This document shows positions 37,801 to 46,007 of a DNA stretch of 64,000 nt, piece by piece (position 1 is the stretch's first letter; each line of letters starts with the position of its first letter). The DNA comes from JABDGM01 sp963738665. Its GTDB lineage: Bacteria; Planctomycetota; Planctomycetia; Pirellulales; Lacipirellulaceae. Below the pieces are notes generated by a model that did no database searches, was not told the origin of the DNA, and saw nothing but the letters and a program-made list of their open reading frames with translations. The stretch covers positions 62,001-126,000 of the forward strand of contig CAVTXL010000017.1 in assembly GCA_963738665.1 (NCBI GenBank), in the 5' to 3' direction. A program made the translations under genes and the position numbers.

Positions 37801-39545
37801 TTGCGGGTTGATTTCAGTGCGCCGACGGATTTTGTCAGCATCGACGCGGTTGGAACGGGCAGCGCTGATCACGGAACCCTCTCGGCATACGACTCGCAAG
37901 GAGCGCTGCTTGCGACCTACACGACGCTGCCCCTGACGACAGGCCAAGTCAATACGATGTCGATCCCCGCGATTCGGCCGACGTCGCTTATGTCATCGCC
38001 CGCGGGGCCGCAGGCGATGAAGTGGGGCTCGACAACCTCGTCGTCGGCACGAACGAGCCGTGGCGGATGACCGACGCTGACGGCAACTACGAATTCGGCG
38101 GCCTCGAGCCGGGAACATACACAGTAACAGAAGTTCCGCGGCCAGGTTGGGTCCAGACGGCGCCCGCAACGATCGAATCGCTTCGCGATCAACTCGCCGT
38201 TGAAAGCGCATCAATCTCCGCTCTCGTCCCAAATCGCTACGACTTTTTCGAGGGTGAATCTGGCTACTACATCTACGACGGCGGCAATGACATGTACGAC
38301 TACGGCAACTTCCTCAATACCGACCTGGCGGGTAACATTCCCTACACCAACGGCGCGATCGTAGCGTCGGACTCGTTTGGTCCCGGCAGCAAATACTTTA
38401 CCGCGAAGTACCAGGGCCTATTTGTCATGGCCGCTACCAATATTTCGATTAGCACCTTTCAAATCACAGGCGATCTTGGCGCCGACGGCGGCGGAAGCGT
38501 TGACGGGGCAACGCTGCACACCACGGTTAACGGGAATCCCTATACGATTTTCGCGAAGCGAGTGTTTAATGCGGGCGATCCATCGGTAAACCACATTGTC
38601 ATCGTGCCGGGAACCGGGATTGGCGTCCGGCAGACAACCGTGAGTGATACCAACAACGATCTGCACACCATTATGGGAGTGTCGTCCGTAAAGCAGATTT
38701 ATTACCTGCTGGTGGCCGGTGATGGCGGGTTGTATATCGACAACAACTCAATTACCACTATTGCCAACGAGTTTTTAACGAATCTCATAGCTGGACCAAT
38801 TGCCGTGTCCGTTGCGGCCGGTCAGGAACACGACGGCGTCGATCTCGGCAACCACACCACCGTTGTCCCGCCCGCATTACTCGGCGATTTCAATCGGGAC
38901 GGAATCGTCAACAGCGCCGACTACATCGTTTGGCGAAATTGTCTGGGCCAAGACATGGCGTTGCCTTACGATGGCGCGGACGGTGACGGCGATGGGCGAA
39001 TCACGCGAAACGATTACCTCATTTGGAAGTCGAATTTCGGCCACACCGCCGTCGGATCGGGCAGCGAATCTGGCGGTCTGAACGGAACGGGCCTCGTACC
39101 AGAAGATGAGGAACCGTTGGCGTTTGTCGCAGGCGTCATGGCTCGACCGCTGACATCCCACTATTTGAACGAAGAAACGGCTGAGGGCCCAATTGCGATC
39201 AGTGACGGGGCACTGACGTCGTCCATTAGCTCATCTGCCGTAACGCAAGTGTCGGCGGCAGCAGTCGTGCCGGCCCGGGCGAATGCCCCTCGATTGGGAG
39301 CGCATCAGCGTGATCGCCTGCGGCCCGATCGAAGGTCGGAATCACTCGCGCCAAACGCCGACGGGCAAGCGCTGCTTATGGCCTGGAATGCCTGGGGGGA
39401 TTCGCGTTCACGCGCCTTTAGCGATGCCGCGGACTCCGACAACAGCCGTCGATATTGGACAAACGCCTCCGGCGACAACAGCAGGGGCGAATCGCATGAC
39501 TGCGCATTCGATCTGCTGGCGGAAGAAGGACTGACCGCGGTCTGA
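34870..39545 (+). CDS. planctomycete surface protein: beta-helix, P-domain-like, SdrD B-like and dockerin-like domains; frameshifted
   Basis: The product begins MSHLNRFGRFPGRNN and carries RVEPLEDRRLLS, a planctomycete LEPR-XLL-like N-terminus. About 600 residues of Gly-rich parallel beta-helix follow, with repeated S-x-x-x-x-N-x-A/G-x-x-GGGI. A proprotein-convertase P-domain-like region is next (ISPLGYSIPLVYNAGVVG to NNWSLIFTTQ). Two SdrD B-like segments follow (WNDRNSNGVKDPGEQGLAGW, WNDLDNDGVHDAGESGLPGW). Near the end is a dockerin type I-like pair (GDFNRDGIVNSADYIVWRN and DGDGDGRITRNDYLIWKSNF). Frame changes lie near 35,630, 35,762 and 37,970. Corrected, it is about 1,555 residues. It is probably secreted; dockerin-like modules in planctomycetes are common, but their partner is unknown. 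Confidence 0.82.
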
Positions 39546-39566
39546 CATACGATAAATAGCAACTCG

Positions 39567-40202
39567 CTAACGCTCCGCAAGAATGAGTCGCTGGTGAACG
39601 ATCTTGAGGATGCCAGCCGCGACTAGTTCCTTTGTGCCCAAAAAAGTGGCCACGACGTCTCCCGTCGGCGTCAGCAATTCCACTTCATTGTTGGCGGCGC
39701 TGATGGCCTCGGGTCCGTTGGAAATCATCAGGTCGCAGTATTTGCGTTCCAACTTCACCAGCGCTCGCAGGCGATGATCGTCGGTCTCGAGCGCAAAGCC
39801 GACGACCCAACGGTCCCCTTTGCGGCCGCCCAGCGTGGCCACGATGTCGTCGGTTTCCACCAGGCGTAAATCAATCGGCTGGCCCGTCTTCGCGATTTTG
39901 TGCGATTCGACCCTCACCGGCCGGTAATCGCACGGTGCGGCCGCGCCGATCAGCCCGTCGCAATGGTCAAACTGTTCACTGGCTGCGGCGAGCATTTCGT
40001 CGGTCGTCGTCACGTGGACGACGCTTGCCGCAGGCGGGTACATCACTTCCACCGGCCCGGACACGACGACGACTTCATGCCCTAGCGCAAGGGCGGCTTC
40101 TGAGAGAGCCCGGCCCATCCGCCCGCTGGAAGCGTTCGTAAGATAGCGCACCGGGTCGAGGTACTGCCGTGTGGGACCGGAAGTGATGAGGATTCGGCAC
40201 AA
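39567..40202 (-). CDS. coaB: phosphopantothenoylcysteine synthetase (CoaB), separate gene
   Basis: CoaB joins 4'-phosphopantothenate to cysteine in coenzyme A synthesis. The 211-residue product begins MCRILITSGPTRQYLDPVRY and has the family motifs TSGPT and LTNASSGRMG. AAPCDYRP and KIAKTGQPIDLRLVETDDI follow, then the VGFALET motif. It corresponds to the C-terminal half of the usual CoaBC fusion. The decarboxylase is the separate upstream gene, 78 bases away. Confidence 0.88.
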   Translation of the reverse strand: MCRILITSGPTRQYLDPVRYLTNASSGRMGRALSEAALALGHEVVVVSGPVEVMYPPAASVVHVTTTDEMLAAASEQFDHCDGLIGAAAPCDYRPVRVESHKIAKTGQPIDLRLVETDDIVATLGGRKGDRWVVGFALETDDHRLRALVKLERKYCDLMISNGPEAISAANNEVELLTPTGDVVATFLGTKELVAAGILKIVHQRLILAER

Positions 40203-40280
40203 GGCAGTGAAGTAGTGAAGTTGCGGACCAGCAATTTCTACTCTACTCTACTACACTCCTCCACTCCTCCTCTACTCCGC

Positions 40281-40811
40281 TTACCCAAGCAGCCGCTCAA
40301 CCGCGGCTTGGATCTCCGCCGGCTCCGCCATCCGACCGATGCCCACTCGGCGGCAGCTTTGCCAGCCCTCTTGCGGATCGACAAAATGAAAGCCGTCGGC
40401 CCGCAGCGTGGCCACATTCCGCCGGACGGCTGGCTTCTCCCACATCGCGCTGTTCATTGCCGGCGCGTACAAAATCGGCCCGCTGAATGACAATAGCAGC
40501 GTGCTCAAGAGGTCGTCCGCAAGGCCGTGGGCCGCTTTCGCTAGTAGATCGGCCGACGCCGGCGCAATGCACAACAACTCAGCTCGCTCGGCCAGCTCGA
40601 TGTGCGCACCGAGCGGATAACGGCGATCGAACGAGTCGCACGCCACCGGCCGCCCCGTGAGCGCCCGGAACGTCGCTGGGCCGACGAACTTCCGCGCTGT
40701 CCCCGTCATCACGACCGACACGCCATGCCCAGCCTGCACCAGACCGCTCACCAGGGCCGCCGTCTTATAGGCCGCAATCCCGCCGCTGACGCCGATGATC
40801 AGTTCGCTCAT
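40281..40811 (-). CDS. coaC: phosphopantothenoylcysteine decarboxylase (CoaC), separate gene
   Basis: This flavoprotein (176 residues) decarboxylates phosphopantothenoylcysteine to phosphopantetheine. It has MSELIIGVSGGIAAYKTAAL, the active-site His in LGAHIELAERAELL, the PASADLLAKAAHGLADDLL segment, the PAMN motif and the substrate-clamp Cys in GWQSCRRVGIGRM. In most bacteria it is fused to CoaB. Here each half has its own start, so fission or an ancestral unfused state is likely. Confidence 0.9.
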   Translation of the reverse strand: MSELIIGVSGGIAAYKTAALVSGLVQAGHGVSVVMTGTARKFVGPATFRALTGRPVACDSFDRRYPLGAHIELAERAELLCIAPASADLLAKAAHGLADDLLSTLLLSFSGPILYAPAMNSAMWEKPAVRRNVATLRADGFHFVDPQEGWQSCRRVGIGRMAEPAEIQAAVERLLG

Positions 40812-40869
40812 GTCCAGCCCTGCATGGCCGGACCATTTTGGTCAGGCTTGTAACGTCTCTGTGGCGCTC

Positions 40870-40886
40870 CCGACCATGATGGTCGG
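40870..40886. repeat. palindrome after rpoZ
   Basis: CCGACCATGATGGTCGG is a 7-bp-arm palindrome with a three-base centre, directly after the rpoZ stop. A related CCGGACCATTTTGGTCAGG lies at about 40,829-40,847. It may be a terminator or a REP-like element. Confidence 0.6.
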
Positions 40887-40887
40887 A

Positions 40888-41159
40888 CTAGATACTTGCA
40901 AAGTCGAACGCCGGCGGACCGGCGGCCGTGGTGGCCGGGCCCGCTTCGCCCACCGTTTTCAGTTCGTTCGACATGTCCAGATAGATTTTGTCCTGCAAGA
41001 TCTCTTGCACGATGATTTCGAGCTTGTCTTCGCTGCCGATGTCGACCAGCGGCCGCGCGCCGCGTTCAGCGCCACAAGCCGCTTCTGGATCAGCGTCGAC
41101 AGCTTGAACCGCCCACCCACTTTGTTGACGATCTGTTCCTCTTTCAAAGCCTCGATCAT
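40888..41159 (-). CDS. rpoZ: DNA-directed RNA polymerase omega subunit, one frameshift
   Basis: Omega assists folding of the RNA polymerase beta' subunit. The product begins MIEALKEEQIVNKVGGRFKL and continues STLIQKRLVALNA, the family core. A missing base near 41,060 then shifts the frame to RPLVDIGSEDKLEIIVQEIL and on to AFDFASI. Corrected length is about 90 residues. Its place between gmk and coaC is the widely conserved gmk-rpoZ-coaBC order. Confidence 0.87.
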
Positions 41160-41176
41160 TACTGACCTCTCTGCAG

Positions 41177-41193
41177 GTCAGGCTCAGCCTGAC
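41177..41193. repeat. perfect palindrome between gmk and rpoZ
   Basis: GTCAGGCTCAGCCTGAC is symmetric about its central base. A partial relative, CAGGCAGAGCCTG, lies at about 41,213-41,225. Both are in the short gap upstream of rpoZ and resemble REP-like elements. Confidence 0.6.
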
Positions 41194-41227
41194 GACTGCG
41201 TATGGAACTAGTCAGGCAGAGCCTGAG

Positions 41228-41809
41228 CTACGGAATAATCCCTTGCTGGGTGAGTATCTGTCCGATTTTGTCGACGGCCTCGTCGATCGTGTCGTTCACC
41301 ACTTGATATTGATATTGGTCCGCCTGCGACAGTTCGTGCCGGGCAACTTCCAGCCGGCGCTGAATTGCGCCGTCGTCTTCCGTGCCTCGTGACCGCAGCC
41401 GGTGCTCCAGTTCCGCTTCCGTACTTGGTCGCAAAAAGATGCCGAGGGCGGAGGGAACCTGCCGGCGGACCTTTTCCGCCCCGTCGACGTCAATGTCTAA
41501 AACTACCCATTTTTGACCGTTTCGGCTAGAGCTGACTTCATCGAGCAGCGTGCCATACCAATGCCCGCGGCCGAATACCTCGCAACATTCGAGGAAATCA
41601 CCGGCCTGACGGCGGCGGGAAAACTCCTCAGGCGAGAGGAAATGGTAATCGACGCCGTCCACCTCGCCCGGCCGCGGCGGTCGCGTGGTCGCCGACACGC
41701 TTAATCGAAGCTGCTTGGGGTAACGGGCCAGGAGCCGCCGCAGCACGGTGGATTTTCCCACGCCCGACGGGCCCGAGAGGATGATCAACTTGGCGGCGGG
41801 ATTTGGCAC
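41228..41809 (-). CDS. gmk: guanylate kinase
   Basis: The enzyme phosphorylates GMP to GDP. The 193-residue product has the P-loop GPSGVGKST and the GMP-binding region SVSATTRPPRPGEVDGVDYH. The YGTLLDEV and VVLDIDVDGAEKVRR segments and the lid RLRSRGTEDDGAIQRRL follow. All are in family order and length. It is followed by rpoZ and preceded by yicC. Confidence 0.94.
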   Translation of the reverse strand: MPNPAAKLIILSGPSGVGKSTVLRRLLARYPKQLRLSVSATTRPPRPGEVDGVDYHFLSPEEFSRRRQAGDFLECCEVFGRGHWYGTLLDEVSSSRNGQKWVVLDIDVDGAEKVRRQVPSALGIFLRPSTEAELEHRLRSRGTEDDGAIQRRLEVARHELSQADQYQYQVVNDTIDEAVDKIGQILTQQGIIP

Positions 41810-41837
41810 GGCGGAGCAGTTACGTGGATTGCCGATC

Positions 41838-41925
41838 GATGCAAAATGTTAAATGAAAAATGCAAAATGAAAGTCCCGGCTCTGCTTATTTCATTTTGCA
41901 TTGTTCATTTGGCCTTTAACGTTCC
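41838..41925. repeat. AT-rich inverted repeat, planctomycete intergenic type
   Basis: ATGCAAAATGAAA (41860-41872) and TTTCATTTTGCAT (41889-41901) are perfect 13-base arms between yicC and gmk. The same core (AATGCAAAAT / ATTTTGCATT) recurs at 15980-16058, so this is a dispersed family. Confidence 0.6.
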
Positions 41926-41932
41926 TGGATCC

Positions 41933-42817
41933 TTACTCCACATTCTGGATCTGCTCCCGAATCCGTTCCAACGTGCTCTTCAACTCGACGACCCAGCGCG
42001 AGATTTCCGCGTCGTTGGCTTTCGAGCCGATCGTATTCACCTCGCGGCCCATTTCCTGAACGATGAATTCCAATTTCCGGCCGGAACTGTCTGCCTCTTT
42101 TATCGCGTCTGCATATTGCTGCAGATGACTGCCGAGCCGGACCTGCTCTTCAGTAATATCGCTGCGGTCGGCAAACAGGCTGACTTCGCGAATCAGGTCG
42201 GCCGGCTGCACGGTCACGTTCAAATCAGTAAGCGCCTGCTGCACGCGCTGCGTCAGACGCGACTGGTAGGATTGCACCACGTGCGGCGCCCGGGCAGCGA
42301 TTTTTGAAACTAGCTCCTCGACCTGCCGCCCGTTCTGCATCAAGTCCAGTCCAAGGGCGGTGCCTTCGTCGCATCGCATTTTGGCTAACGCAACGAGCGC
42401 TTGGCGGACCGCACCTTCAATCACCGGCCAATCGTCGCGGGGATCGAACTCGGCCCAGGCTCGTTCTTCCACTACACCCGGCAGCATGAGGAGCGTCTTC
42501 AAATCGACGCCGCCGGCCCAACCGTCGGCCCCTGCGAGGGCCGAGAGTTGGCGGTGGTAACTCTCCAACACGTCGGTGCGAATGCGATAATCGTCGACGG
42601 CCGCCGTGCGATCGACACGCATATTCAATTGCACGGTGCCGCGGCGAATCGCCTCGCGCGTGAGCGATTCGATTTCCGGTTCCAGGCCGGCGTAGCCCTC
42701 GGTGGCACGGTAATTGAGCTTGAAATGGCGGCTGTTGATGGTCCGCACCTCAACCGTCACCGACAGCCCGTTTGCCTGCCGACGCGACTCGCCAAAGCCG
42801 GTCATACTGATTAGCAC
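41933..42817 (-). CDS. yicC: YicC-family endoribonuclease
   Basis: YicC-family proteins are RNases implicated in small-RNA decay in several bacteria. From the GTG at 42817 the product reads MLISMTGFGESRRQANGLSV, matching the family start M-x-x-SMTGFG. The C-terminal signature is present as LFADRSDITEEQVRLGSHL and REVNTIGSKANDAEIS, ending VELKSTLERIREQIQNVE. Length is about 294 residues. It is linked to gmk and rpoZ, as in many bacteria. Confidence 0.9.
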   Translation of the reverse strand: MLISMTGFGESRRQANGLSVTVEVRTINSRHFKLNYRATEGYAGLEPEIESLTREAIRRGTVQLNMRVDRTAAVDDYRIRTDVLESYHRQLSALAGADGWAGGVDLKTLLMLPGVVEERAWAEFDPRDDWPVIEGAVRQALVALAKMRCDEGTALGLDLMQNGRQVEELVSKIAARAPHVVQSYQSRLTQRVQQALTDLNVTVQPADLIREVSLFADRSDITEEQVRLGSHLQQYADAIKEADSSGRKLEFIVQEMGREVNTIGSKANDAEISRWVVELKSTLERIREQIQNVE

Positions 42818-42969
42818 GTTGAGAGCACTCCACATCAAGAAGCGGCAGGCGTCGACTGTGCTGCGGACGAATCAAAACCTTCAAAACGGGCAAGTCGCAA
42901 CTCCGCGGAATGGACGCTGCGCGTTGTATCGCCAAAACGGCATGCCCCCTGCGAGCAGACAGCTGGGCG

Positions 42970-43503
42970 TTACTTGTCGGCGCCGGCTGGCGGCGTCGCA
43001 GGCGTTTCGGCAGGTGTCGCAATTGGCGGCGGCGTGGCCGCCGGTTCCTCGGCCGGCGCTGCACTTTTTTCGTCGGTAGCTTTTGTCGGCTGCTCCGGCG
43101 TCGCTCCCGCAGTACCGCCGGCCGGTTCGGATTTGGACTTACTGGCTGCTGGCGGCGTTTGCGGCTGCGAGCTTGCCGGCGGAATCATGGAGGGGCCGGT
43201 GGGCAACTGCGTTGATGGCAACGGCGAAGAGGACGAACTGGATGTTGTCGGCGTCGAGCCTTGGAACAGATCGCCGCGATTCTTTGCCCAGTGGTTCGCC
43301 AAGATGCAGACCACGATCCAAATCGCCACGACGACGATCGTAATTCGCGTGAATACGTCACCGGCCTTCGCGCCAAAGGCGCTCGAGCCGCCCATTCCGC
43401 CGAGCGCACCTGCCAGGCCGCCGCCACGTCCGCGCTGGACAAGCACTAGCAAGATCAAGAAGACCGCCAGAAGCAATAAGATCAATCCGAAGAAAAAACT
43501 CAT
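42970..43503 (-). CDS. secG: preprotein translocase subunit SecG, long tail
   Basis: From the ATG at 43503 the product has the two-helix SecG core: SFFFGLILLLLAVFLILLVL, then the loop QRGRGGGLAGALGGMGGSSAFGAKAGDVF, split here around GGGLAGALGG, and the helix ITIVVVAIWIVVCILAN. About 100 residues of Ser/Pro/Ala/Thr-rich tail follow, which is much longer than in the E. coli protein and probably disordered. It lies between tpiA and yicC. Confidence 0.9.
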   Translation of the reverse strand: MSFFFGLILLLLAVFLILLVLVQRGRGGGLAGALGGMGGSSAFGAKAGDVFTRITIVVVAIWIVVCILANHWAKNRGDLFQGSTPTTSSSSSSPLPSTQLPTGPSMIPPASSQPQTPPAASKSKSEPAGGTAGATPEQPTKATDEKSAAPAEEPAATPPPIATPAETPATPPAGADK

Positions 43504-43604
43504 GACAACCTGCCGTGCGAAAATCGTTTCGATGAACACCACCCACCGGGCGCTTGCCGGCGCGGCATCTGTCCGCCCAAGGTCAAAAAAATGCTTAGCG
43601 ACGC

Positions 43605-44366
43605 CTATCCCTGGGGACTGGCGGACGCAATGCCCAAAAAGTCGCCGACCTTCAGACTGGCGCCGCCGATTAGGGCGCCGTCGATATTCGGTTGCGACAA
43701 TAGCTGGCCGGCATTGTCCGGCTTGACGCTGCCGCCGTACAGGATCCGCGCGTTCTGTGCCGCCCCTTGATTGTACCGCTCGCCCAGCAGCCTGCGAAGA
43801 TCAGCGTGCACTTCTTCGGCTTGCTCCGGGGTGGCGACTTTTCCCGTGCCGATCGCCCATACCGGCTCGTAGGCGATCACCATTTTGGCCAATTGGGCCG
43901 CCGTCACGTTTTCGAGCGAGCCTGCGATCTGCCCCCGGATTACGGCCCCCGTTTCGCCCGCTTCCCGCTCGCTCAATAGCTCGCCCACACACACAATTGG
44001 AACCAGCCCGGCCGCCAGTGCGGCGAGCGTCTTTTTGTTGATCGCCGCGTCCGACTCGCCCAGAATGTGCCGCCGCTCGCTATGGCCCAGGATGACGTAC
44101 TTACAGCCGACGTCGAGCAGCATCGACGCGCTGATCTCGCCCGTAAATGCGCCGTTGCCTTCGTGATACATATCCTGGGCGCCGAGGGCGATGGGAGTGC
44201 CGGCGATCGCCTCAGCGACCGTCGTCAGGTACACGGCCGGCGGGCACACCAGCAGATCGAGTCGGCCGAACTCGCTGGCCCGTTTGGCGATACCACCGGC
44301 CAGGGCGGCGGCGTCGGCGCGGTCGGTGTTCATCTTCCAGTTTCCAGCGATCAACTGTCGGCGCAT
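43605..44366 (-). CDS. tpiA: triosephosphate isomerase
   Basis: This glycolytic enzyme interconverts dihydroxyacetone phosphate and glyceraldehyde 3-phosphate. The ATG at 44366 gives MRRQLIAGNWKMN with the substrate Asn and Lys. The catalytic His lies in VILGHSERR, the catalytic Glu in IAYEPVWAIGTG, and the phosphate loops in LYGGSVKPDN and DGALIGGASL. Length is 253 residues. It precedes secG, a frequent arrangement. Confidence 0.95.
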   Translation of the reverse strand: MRRQLIAGNWKMNTDRADAAALAGGIAKRASEFGRLDLLVCPPAVYLTTVAEAIAGTPIALGAQDMYHEGNGAFTGEISASMLLDVGCKYVILGHSERRHILGESDAAINKKTLAALAAGLVPIVCVGELLSEREAGETGAVIRGQIAGSLENVTAAQLAKMVIAYEPVWAIGTGKVATPEQAEEVHADLRRLLGERYNQGAAQNARILYGGSVKPDNAGQLLSQPNIDGALIGGASLKVGDFLGIASASPQG

Positions 44367-44469
44367 GGTTGAATCAAAAGCTGAGGACAGGGACCAAAGA
44401 TGCTGATGAGTCGAAGCGCTTTCGTCACGCGCCGCAGCCTGTTCGGCTCTCGACTCTCGACCCACCACT

Positions 44470-45594
44470 CTACCCGACCGGCTCGGCCTGCGCATAGGAG
44501 CCCAGCACGTCGAGGCGGATCGCCTTTTTTCGCAGCGCCGCGATGGCCCGCCGGGCGCGCGGCTCGTCTTGATGGGCCACGAGTTCGACGAAAAACAGAT
44601 AGCGGCCGCGAGCCCCGGGAATCGGATACGATTCGATCCAGGTCATATTTAGTCGGTTGCGCTTAATAATCGCCATCGCGTCCGCCAGCGCCCCCGGCTG
44701 GTGCGCGATTTCCAGCACGAGCGCCGTTTTGTCATTACCTGTCCGCTTGCCTGTTGCGGCGCCGATCACGGCGAACCGCGTGACGTTGTCGGCATTGTCC
44801 TCGATGTTTCGGGCCAGTAATCCGAGGCCGTAATTGACTCCCGCTTGGGCACTGGCCACCGCCGCAGCTCCGACATCGCCTTTGGCTTGCTGTGCCGCTT
44901 CCGCGGTGCTCGCCACCTCGCGCAGCTCGGCCTGCGGCATGTGCCGCGCCAGCCAGTTGCGGCACTGCGAAAGGGGCTGCGGCTTGCTGAAGACGGTCCG
45001 CACCTCCTCGCGTTTTCCCACCCCTAACAGGCAATGATGAATCCGCAGCGGGAGCTCGCCGCAGATTTGCGCTTGACAGCGCGAAAAGCAATCGAGTGTG
45101 TCCGAGACGCGGCCGTCGGTCGAGTTTTCCATCGGCACTACGCCAAACTGAGCGTGCCCGCCCTCGACCTCTTCAAACACGGCCGCAATTGTCGCCACCG
45201 GCACTAGTTCGGCCGATTGACCAAAGCGTTCAATTGCGGCCAGGTGGCTGAATGTGAACTCGGGCCCCAGGTAGGCCACACGAGTCGAGCCCTGCACGGC
45301 CCGTGTCCCGCTAACCAGCTCACGGAATACCGACCGCACGGCGCCGCTGTCCAACGGGCCTTCGTTCGCAGTGACCGCGCGCTCGAGCACCTCGGTTTCG
45401 CGGTGGATATCGACGATTCCTTGTCCGTTGGCCTCCTTGAGCTTGCCTACTTGCTGGGCCAGTGCAGCACGGCGATTTATTGATTTCAATAGGTCGACGT
45501 CAATTGCGTCCATCTCGCGCCGCAGCTCGGCGATTGACTTGGTCGCAGATGGCGATTTCCTCGCCGATGGAGTCGATTGCTTCCGCTTGCCCAT
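44470..45594 (-). CDS. pheA: bifunctional chorismate mutase / prephenate dehydratase
   Basis: The enzyme makes phenylpyruvate from chorismate. From the ATG at 45594 the product has a Lys/Ser-rich head, the chorismate mutase helix (AELRREMDAIDVDLLKSINR) and the prephenate dehydratase domain (VAYLGPEFTFSHLAA, GVVPMENSTDGRV, DNVTRFAVIG). A C-terminal ACT domain follows (KTALVLEIAHQPGALADAMA and NMTWIESYPIPG), which is the site of feedback inhibition by phenylalanine. Length is about 374 residues. Confidence 0.93.
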   Translation of the reverse strand: MGKRKQSTPSARKSPSATKSIAELRREMDAIDVDLLKSINRRAALAQQVGKLKEANGQGIVDIHRETEVLERAVTANEGPLDSGAVRSVFRELVSGTRAVQGSTRVAYLGPEFTFSHLAAIERFGQSAELVPVATIAAVFEEVEGGHAQFGVVPMENSTDGRVSDTLDCFSRCQAQICGELPLRIHHCLLGVGKREEVRTVFSKPQPLSQCRNWLARHMPQAELREVASTAEAAQQAKGDVGAAAVASAQAGVNYGLGLLARNIEDNADNVTRFAVIGAATGKRTGNDKTALVLEIAHQPGALADAMAIIKRNRLNMTWIESYPIPGARGRYLFFVELVAHQDEPRARRAIAALRKKAIRLDVLGSYAQAEPVG

Positions 45595-46007
45595 GGGTCG
45601 CCGCCTTCGCGCTGTGAAGTCGTTCAGCTCAAATCTGCCACACTCCGGGGCTGCCAATTTGACGCTCGCGAAAAACGCCGTGTGGTCCCCGCTCGACATC
45701 CTCGCCGCCATTTTGGCAGCCAACCCGTCGCCGGCAACGAGCTTCGTGCCGCGAAACAAATTGTAAACCGCTATTTTACAAGAGTTTACGCTCACCGCTA
45801 GTACATTTCAGCGGCTGGGTATATCCTTTGCTAGGATTATCGTTTGCGGTGAGTCCCGGCTGCGGCGCGGCTGCATGACAAAGGGGGGCGAGCTTCCCCG
45901 ACCTCCACAACGGCAAATTACGTTAACAAGTAAAACCCGTTTAATTCCACTGCGAGGGCCAGCGATTGCCCTCTCACCACAAAAATTCGCACAAGGAGAG
46001 CTGGAAA
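45595..46007. other. divergent intergenic region between pheA and dnaK
   Basis: This region must hold promoters for both directions. I see no CIRCE element (TTAGCACTC-N9-GAGTGCTAA) and no clear sigma-32-type promoter for dnaK. CTCACCGC (45791-45798) and GCGGTGAG (45846-45853) form a weak distant inverted repeat. ACAAGGAGAG before 46008 is the dnaK ribosome-binding site. Confidence 0.6.

Noticed and set aside
45595..46007. CIRCE operator or sigma-32 promoter for dnaK
   Set aside because: No TTAGCACTC-N9-GAGTGCTAA and no convincing heat-shock promoter boxes were found in the gap.
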